NCBI GenBank assembly: GCA_963921425.1
Contig: OY992833.1
Span: forward strand, 18,021,738-18,085,737
Direction: 5' to 3'
Length of the DNA stretch: 64,000 nt
DNA from: Dryas octopetala
Lineage: Eukaryota; Streptophyta; Magnoliopsida; Rosales; Rosaceae
Positions 1 to 8,400 of the stretch are shown here, piece by piece. The position numbers were made by a program, and so were the translations under genes. A model generated the notes under the pieces. It ran no database searches and had not been told where the DNA came from. It saw only the letters and a program-made list of their open reading frames with translations. Within the stretch, counting starts at the first letter, position 1, and every line of letters begins with the position of its first letter.

Positions 1-999
1 GGCCAAGCGCCAAATTAGCTACTCTAATTCGGAAACCCTCCATCGAAAGGATTCAAAGCATATGAAATTACATTGTTTGATAGGGGGTAACCAAACATAA
101 TTGAGATGTTTGGTGGATGGCAACAAAACATATGACTTATATTCGATATCCATTCACCAAAATAGTTTTCACCATTCAATTGACTCCTCCCGAAAATTGG
201 TATCGTGTTCGATACGGGTCCGCCAAGCGAAACACGAACCAATATACTAGCTAGTTGCCCAGATGCACAAAAAAATTCAAAAAATTTGAAAAAAATAAAA
301 AAATAAAAATAAAAAAACTCCCTCATTTGGAGGATCCTTAGGAATGATTATCCTCCATTCGTTAAAAACCACTTTTTTGGATCAAATAGACCCAAGATAT
401 TGATAGGGTTTAGAATTGGGATTGGGATTGTGATAGGGATTGGGAGTGATGAAGAGTTGGGTTTAGATTGCTGGCAGCTAGTATACGGTATAGAGAGTAA
501 ATTGAATTTTTTTTTTTTTTTAAGCATCATGTGTACTTAATTAATAGTCAATTCATATTGGGGTATAAGAATTAATTTATGTTAAAAAGTGTTGTAGGCA
601 GGTTAAGGAGAGCAAATTGTTGGGTATGAATGAAATTTCCCTTTATATAAAAGGAGAACTAGTACTTCAAGGTTCGCTTAACTTTAAATTCCAAAATATC
701 CTTACTTAAACAAATATGTTAAAAGAACTATGTATGATCTATCACAAGGCCGGGGATAAAGTAGTAAAACACAATTACTAAACAAAACAAAAAAACTAAT
801 GCATAACCAACTAATATTTAATTAAGCATACACATAAGCATAAAGCTGTTGTTCGAATAATATACATATATTTGCATTCTTTAAAAATGTGAACTTTTCT
901 CTTATAAGCATACATACCATGTAAGGTATGAGTCATTAAATTAAAAAAAATGAGTGTGTTTGGCAATCTAATGACTCAAACCTCATATGCTTACATTAA
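1..999. other. Left-edge spacer without a recognised gene
   Basis: The stretch is AT-rich. It holds a short run of GGGATT-like units near 415-450, a poly-T run at 509-522 and several A/T tracts. No reading frame resembles a known protein. The missing 3' part of the USP gene, if it exists, would lie here or beyond the left edge, but no kinase motif was seen. Confidence 0.5.
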
Positions 1000-1786
1000 T
1001 AGGGCTGAGAATGGGTCTGGTTAATTAGGCCCATATTGGCCAAACAATTAACCTACCCGACCAACCAAGTTTGGCTATTTTCTACAACCGACAACCAACC
1101 CGATTATTGTGGGTCGGTTGCGAGTCGAGCAACTGATAAAGTCGGTATAAGTCGGGTCGGTAATGGTTTCAACCGACCTTCTGCCTGCTTGATTTCCATG
1201 CTTTGAGAGCATTCTGAACAAAAAACAAAGCCTTAACTCTCAAGTCTCAACATAAACACCTACATGCTTTATGATTATGAAAGAAAGATGATTTGAGCAT
1301 AAAATTAAAATCACAGTAAAATAATAAATCTCACCAATCAAAACAAATACCAGATTGTTTTCCTCATCTACCATCTCTTGAATTTTTTGGAAAAGCTTTG
1401 CAACGTAAAATTGAGAAATTTTTTAATAAAAACAGTAAACCACATGTACCAAATTAGGGCAGAGAGAGGCTAAGAGAAGATGTGAGTCTCGAGAGGCTGA
1501 TAGAATGATAGTGAGATCTAGAGAGAGAGGCAGAGTGAATTAGGGCTGGGCTTCCTAAACACACACACACAATCCAAGCTTCCTAAAGTTTGCTGTTGGG
1601 TCGGTTATCGGGTAACTGACTTTGGCCTTTTTCACAACCACCAACGTACCTACCGACCCACCTATACCGATTTGGGTGTGAACAACCGACCCGACCTTTA
1701 TGGGTTGGTTGTTGGTTGCATATCGACCTTAGAAATGGGTTGGTAATGTCGGTTGTCGGGTAAAAGCCGACCCATTCCCACCCCTA
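1000..1786. mobile_element. Non-autonomous hAT-like element
   Basis: The ends form imperfect terminal inverted repeats of about 18 bases: TAGGGCTGAGAATGGGTC on the left and TAGGGGTGGGAATGGGTC on the reverse strand at the right. CTTACATT lies two bases before the left end and CTTACATA directly follows the right end, which resembles a slightly decayed 8-base target duplication. The interior is rich in GGGTCGGTT/AACCGACCC repeats in both orientations and has no coding potential. TAGGG termini and an 8-base duplication are typical of hAT elements. The family call is an inference from ends only. Confidence 0.55.
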
Positions 1787-2443
1787 CTTACATATATATG
1801 CTTATATCAACTTATGCTCATAAGAGAAAATATATATGTTATTAATGCATTAGAAATAGTAATTATAAAGAGAGACATTTGCTTTGATGCTTAATATCTT
1901 TTGAAAAATGGTGGGTTTATTTGTACCCATCCTATTACTCGATTAGTATCCTCACTTAGAAAAATTTGTCAAAATGTGAATTTTTACCCTTCTGATCGAT
2001 TTTAAGAGTTGAGGGAGAAGACAGAGAGACCAACGCACCAGCTAGCTGCTCCAACTTTGGTTTTTCTTTTACTATTATTCTTAGTTTTTCTCAGTAGCTA
2101 GAGGAAGATTAAATAGAGAGGATCAATATTTTAGAGAAAATCACATAAATATTTTTGTTGTCTTTTGTGTACGTTATTTGATTTCACATACTTTATTTAT
2201 TTGATTTCAAGTTCAGAGAAAAGCACGTATATATGTGTTGTATTTTGTGTGATTTGATTTTATTTATTTTATCTATTTTCTTCTTATTAATTGTACGTAC
2301 TAACCAAATTACTACAAGAATCCCAACATAATGCTAAAAGACTACATAACTAGTAACAAGTTTCCTTGAATATAAACCAAAGAAGATAAAACAATTGAAA
2401 TAAATATACAGGCCATAGTAAATCTTGTTGAAACATGTTCACT
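1787..2443. other. AT-rich spacer next to the USP gene 3' end
   Basis: No gene, RNA gene or complete repeat was recognised. The sequence is AT-rich with scattered TTTATTT and ATATAT tracts. It lies 3' of the last recognised exon of the minus-strand USP gene and shows no kinase exon. Confidence 0.5.
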
Positions 2444-5400
2444 CTAAAATATTAAAAAGTAAAAATAAAATAAAAATAAAACAACAAAGATATGAATTAA
2501 GCATTGGTATCTGATCACTAAATGGGACTGGCATAAAGCATCCAAGACCTTATCCTTCTCCTCATCAGACTCTCTTAGAGCTTTGAATATCTGCTCTGCA
2601 TGCACTCTCTTTTGCACCTCTTCCCCAGCAAACCTCTGGGCTGCTTCAGCTGCCAAAATTGCTGCCTTAGACTTTGCTTTTTCCTCCTCCACAGCTGCTT
2701 CTAATTCCAGTTGTGTCTCTTTTAGTCTTTGCTCTTCTTTCACTTTCCAGTCTTGGAGCTCATCAATAGCCTATATCGAAAATTATTGAAAAATTATCGT
2801 AAATAACAAATAATACAATAGGATTCAAGAATTAGGATACAATTACAATAGGATTCAAGAATTAGGATACAATTATGCACCAGGTATACATAATTATATC
2901 AGTGATATATTATTTTAACTTAACATAAATCAATAATTAAAACAGAATAGAGGCAAGAGTTCAAATTAATTAAGTTGAAACATACATATTGTTCAGAAAA
3001 AAAAAAAAAAAAAAAAAACCATATAAGTAAAAAAGATCAATGCAATTGATATTCTTACTCTTCATAAACTCCCCGCGCAAGTACTCCTTATTTGAGTGCA
3101 AATATTAATTTAGAAGTGCATTGGATAAATTAAGAGTGTGCATATATAGCAGTTTCTACATAACTAAAGAAGCGAAGGTACGTACCAATAAAATTTCTAA
3201 TTGCTAGGATCCTAACTAAATAAAATTATTTATACTACATTTACAGATAATATTGTGACTCTCAAATAATGTTAGGCTCACCTAGTAATGGATCCAGGAA
3301 TTTTATCTCGGAGGGTCATAGTGTAAAACCTATATAACTTTTTTTTATGAAAATAACACTAAAAAATTAAATAATAGTAGTTTCATTCATAATTCATGAA
3401 AAAAAACAATACAAACTACAATTGTTCACGATGAGTTTTCATATTATAAAAATGTGCGCATTATAGCTTCATTAACAACAAAATTAAAAACACATTATAT
3501 ATAATATATGCAACCAATAAACAAAATAAAAACCATATAAATTAATCAATTGCATTCACAAAATAATCAATTAAAAATTCAATTAATAACCATTTATGCA
3601 TATATATCAATCAAAGATTCAATTCCATATATATATAAAAAAAATAATCAAAAAATCAAAAAATGTTGTGCACACAGCATATGGGCCATATAAGCATTTA
3701 TAGTTATGGATGAAAATATCATAAGAGATTACCAAAATACCATAATCACATTGAAGACCTATTATTACAATCTCCGGAAAACACTATATTATATTGTCTA
3801 TTTCAGACAATTTGTCTTATCATTGTAGAACAGGAAAAAATTAAAAGAAGTACATAGTATGTCATATGAATAAGAAAATGAACTTTGTACAGCCATTTTC
3901 TCCATAAAAATCAACCCATCATATTTCCTAAAAAAAACTTCACGCCATCATATGAAGGAAAGGTATATATAGTTCAATATGAAAGACTAAAAAATAAAAA
4001 AATAAAAAGACTAAGGGCCAGTTTTGTATTGCTGTGAGGAAAAACAGTTGTGAAATAAAACAACTGTGAAGTAAAGTCAGCTGTAAAGTAAAGCAGTTGA
4101 GTGTTTGGTAAACTATGTTTTCAAAAATGTTGTGAGTGTAAAAACAGTATCAAAGTGTTTGGTAAGTGTTAATATAAAAGTGTTGTGACTGTGTATAATT
4201 ACTAAAATGGATCGACATGATGCTGAAAGTGTCTTTCACTTATTTGTTTGGTTAAAATAAAATGTTTTGTTACTTGTTTTTGAAATTTTTGGCTACAAAT
4301 TTTTATTAGCATTAATTTTTCTAAGAACAACATTATTAAATAAGTATGTCTATTATTTTTTAGGTATATTATAATTTTAATCGTACAAATAAAATATCAT
4401 AATTAATTATCACAACATAAAATATAACTAACAATGAACATATTTTTTAATTTAAAATAAACAAATAAAAATTATAGAAATCAATGAGGGTACGTATTAT
4501 GGGTAAAATAAAATATTCATTATTGCTGTGATTCATTGCAGCTTTCAAAAGCACCTAGAAACCTGCTTTCTATTTTTTCTATGGGGAGTTGAGAATTGTA
4601 AGGAAAACCAGTTTTTAATTTTTTCACCAAACACCAAAACTGCTATAGGTGATTGATAATTGTCATCCACAGCAGTTTTTGGGTCGTCCACCGCAATCTC
4701 AAATAGGGCGTAAAAGAGGTAAAAATTAAACCTCAGTGGTGGGTGGCGAATATGAAAGAGTGAGAGAGAATATGGTGGTGGGTGCTATAAATGACTGTTG
4801 TCGTTACTCAGAGTTGTGGTGGGAGTCTGGGAGAGAATATGAAAGAGTTGAATTGGTGGGCTGCTGTTAATTTGTTTCTTTAAAAACCTCTCGGGATTCT
4901 TCTGGTCGTTCCGGGGGGTCAAAGCCATGGACTTGACAAAGTTTTTCCGACGGGCGGGTGGTCAGGCGACCACCTGTGTCCCCCTATGGATCCGCCCTGG
5001 GCCCACCTATGCAAGTGAGTTCTACTTATGTAAGTTATGTGAATATGTGATCACAATCATTAGCATTAGTAAATCTTTTTGGATGGTAAAAGCAAAACTT
5101 TGAATTGTAGCCCTAACTAATTAGCTATAGGAATTAGATTGTGGCAAGGTTCAACTAAGACCTTCTGTTTTTCTGTCACTGCTTCTTTCCAGGCTGCATG
5201 GTACATCTCCATTGTTTGCTTCAGCTCCATTCTAAGCCTTTTTATCTCATCTTTCAGATCTTCCTGCACTTCACACCAATTCACATGCTTGCCCAGTTTA
5301 ATTAAATCCACACTTGAATGATTTTTTAAAAAACTTTTTAGTACGTTGTCAACTTTTCATATCCTTTTCAAATGACTTATTATTACATTTCTTTCTGTGG

Positions 5401-8400
5401 CAAGAATGAAGTTCCTGAGACCTCATCATATACTCTGTTGCATGAACCAGATAAATCCATTAATATTTTAATGTCGAGCAATGATGTTTGATATCTTATG
5501 TTATCTGACTATAATCAAACTCATATTATATCAACGGTCTTGATTCACAGTATGACAGTACAACGTACTTACCAAAACTTAAATTTTTAAAATCTTACGT
5601 ATGAGATTCTGCTCCATTGTTGAAGTTAGGGCCCCTCTCGGCTGCTGAGAACGAGATGGCTGGTCGACGAGTGGCAGAGTGCATTCTGTAGACTTTTCCT
5701 CTGCCAACACTGTATACACTGCAGAAATCCGGCGCCCGATTTATCACACTGTTTGGGATATCAGTTGGCTCCAACCTGACCCAAAAAAGAGTATGCCCGG
5801 CCAGAGACTTTTTCATGTTAGATAATTAATTACTAAATTTCAAAAAATTGAGCTATTAATGAATCAATATTATATATCAAGCTAGTGATCGAACAGTGGT
5901 TCAAATGAAATTATTTATAATTGCATGACACATACACAATCTTATATGTTAAGAAAGTACGTAATTGGTAATGGTAACTATAGTCTATGACTCTATATAC
6001 CTTAGAAGCCCAATCCGGGATGGAACACCAAGAACTAGATCTTCAATGCCAAAGCGGGAGATGTATTCAATTAATGCATTGGCCACATCTTGACCCTCCA
6101 GTACAGCAATCTCATATTGTACCTGGTGCACAAATAATCAACTACAACTACTTATTTATAAGTTTCCATATTTAATTACTTCTTATATTTTTCATATATA
6201 TATATATTTATAGATCATCCTTGCAAAAAATTAGCCAAATCGGAAATCATTTGCCTATCTAACTTTGATAAAACAAATGGACGGTTTTATCGAAAATATT
6301 TGGTTCGTCCATTTATTTGATCAAAGTTAGATAGGCAAATGATTTCCGATTTGGCTAATTTTTTACAAGGATGATCTATCTACGGAGATGTAAAAATTGA
6401 ACGGTTCGGATCGACACAAAACGATTCGTGTGGGCCCCAACAGGGTATACCTCAACATAAATAAGTTGAGGTATACCTCAACAGAAGGAGCCTGTATATA
6501 TATATACATACATATATACGTATGTATCGAAGTTCAAAAACCCGCTTTTCTGCGCATGCAATAATCACGAAAAGGAAGTAATATCTCCTTGGCTTCTGTC
6601 TGAGCTTGGCTATCATCCGGTGTGTTGTGCCCTACGCTAACCAGAAAGTAAAATGTGTGTGAAATTTGCATGTCAGAGGAAAATATCTTGACTATGAATC
6701 ACGATCACACAATCCAGATATTCATATATATATGATTCCAGCAGTAAATATTTAAAGTAAAGCTAGATCTATATCAAATCTCTAATAGAACTTTTTGCTG
6801 CATTTTTTGTATCACTGCATCTCTATTAATAGTGGTGAAACTCACATATACTATAGATAAAGTGGTACATTTAGCATTACTCATACAAGTGGCCGGATTT
6901 CACTTTATCTTATTCAAGATTCAAGATACAGCTTTATAATTAATTAGGTAACATAACATGTCAGATTTTATGACTTACACATACGACACTACAAGAAAAA
7001 CATATTTGGGCGACCAAACTTTGGGCGACGAACATATATTCGTCGCCCAAAGAAATTTAGGGCGACGAACAAGAAAATTTGTCGCTCAAAGTTATAAAGG
7101 TTTGGGCGACGAACATGTTCGTCGCCCAAAGAAGGTTTAGGCGACGAATCACACGTTCATCGCCCAAAGTTACTTTGGGCGACGAACAAATTTCGTCGCC
7201 TAAACATTAACAACAAACAATTAATTGAGAAATCCATTGGGCGAGGAATATACATGTTCGTCGCCCAAAGATAATTTGGGCGACGAACATATATATTCCT
7301 CGCCCAAACTTACTTTGGGTGACAAAATATTTCGTCGCCCAAACTCATTTTGGGCGAGGAATATTATGTTCGTCGCCCAAAGACACTTTAGGTGACGAAA
7401 TTATGTTCGTCGCCCAATATGAGTTTGGGCGACGAAATATGTTCGTCGCCCAAAGGATCATCCTGTTTTGTAATAATGGTTTGGGCGAGGAACCTCACAA
7501 TTCGTCGCCCAAAGACACTTTGGGTGACGAAATTATATTCGTCGCCCAATATGAGTTTGAGCGACGAAATATGTTCGTCGCCCAAAAAATCATCCTGTTT
7601 TGTAATAATGGTTTGGGCGAGGAACCTCACAATTCGTCGCCCAAAGTTTGTTTGGGCGACGAAATTTGTAGTTCCTCGCCCAAAGTAAGAATATTTTTTT
7701 GTTTACAATTTTATATATGTAATAGCATACTATACGATTATATTTCCAAAGATCATAACCATTCATTTTTTAATTCCCCACTTAAGGATCATCCATGCAA
7801 AAAATTAGCTCAATCGGAGATGTAGAAGTTAGGTAACGGTGGTTGAACTTATGAACGATTGTAAATTTTGTAATACGAATCGAAGTATGAGATGAATTCC
7901 GATTTAGCCGATTTTTTGCAGAGATGATCTTCCAGTATAAACGAATAGAATGAACGGTTCCGATCGTTGAAATCACATTGTAGTCTTCACAAATTGTTGA
8001 ATCACCAAAATTTCTACCCAAAAGTTAATATAATTATACTCTTCAAGTGTATTTGTATGTAGAAGATCACTTTTATATTGTGTTTTTAACGATCCGAACC
8101 GATCATTCCTTAGTGCCTCACTTAAGGATCATCCATGCAAAAAATTAACTCAATCGGAGATGTAGAAGTTAGGTAACGGTGGTTGAACTTATGAACGATT
8201 GTAAATTTTGTAATACGAATCGAAGTATGAGATGAATTCCGATTTAGCCGATTTTTTGCAGGGATGATCTTCCAGTATAAACGAATAGAATGAACGGTTC
8301 CGATCGTTGAAATCACATTGTAGTCTTCACAAATTGTTGAATCACCAAAATTTCTACCCAAAAGTTAATATAATTATACTCTTCAAGTGTATTTGTATGT

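Noticed and set aside
6994-7686. CRISPR-like array of short repeats with spacers
   Set aside because: The repeats alternate in orientation, spacers are themselves repetitive, and they are the subterminal part of a CACTA element in a plant genome.
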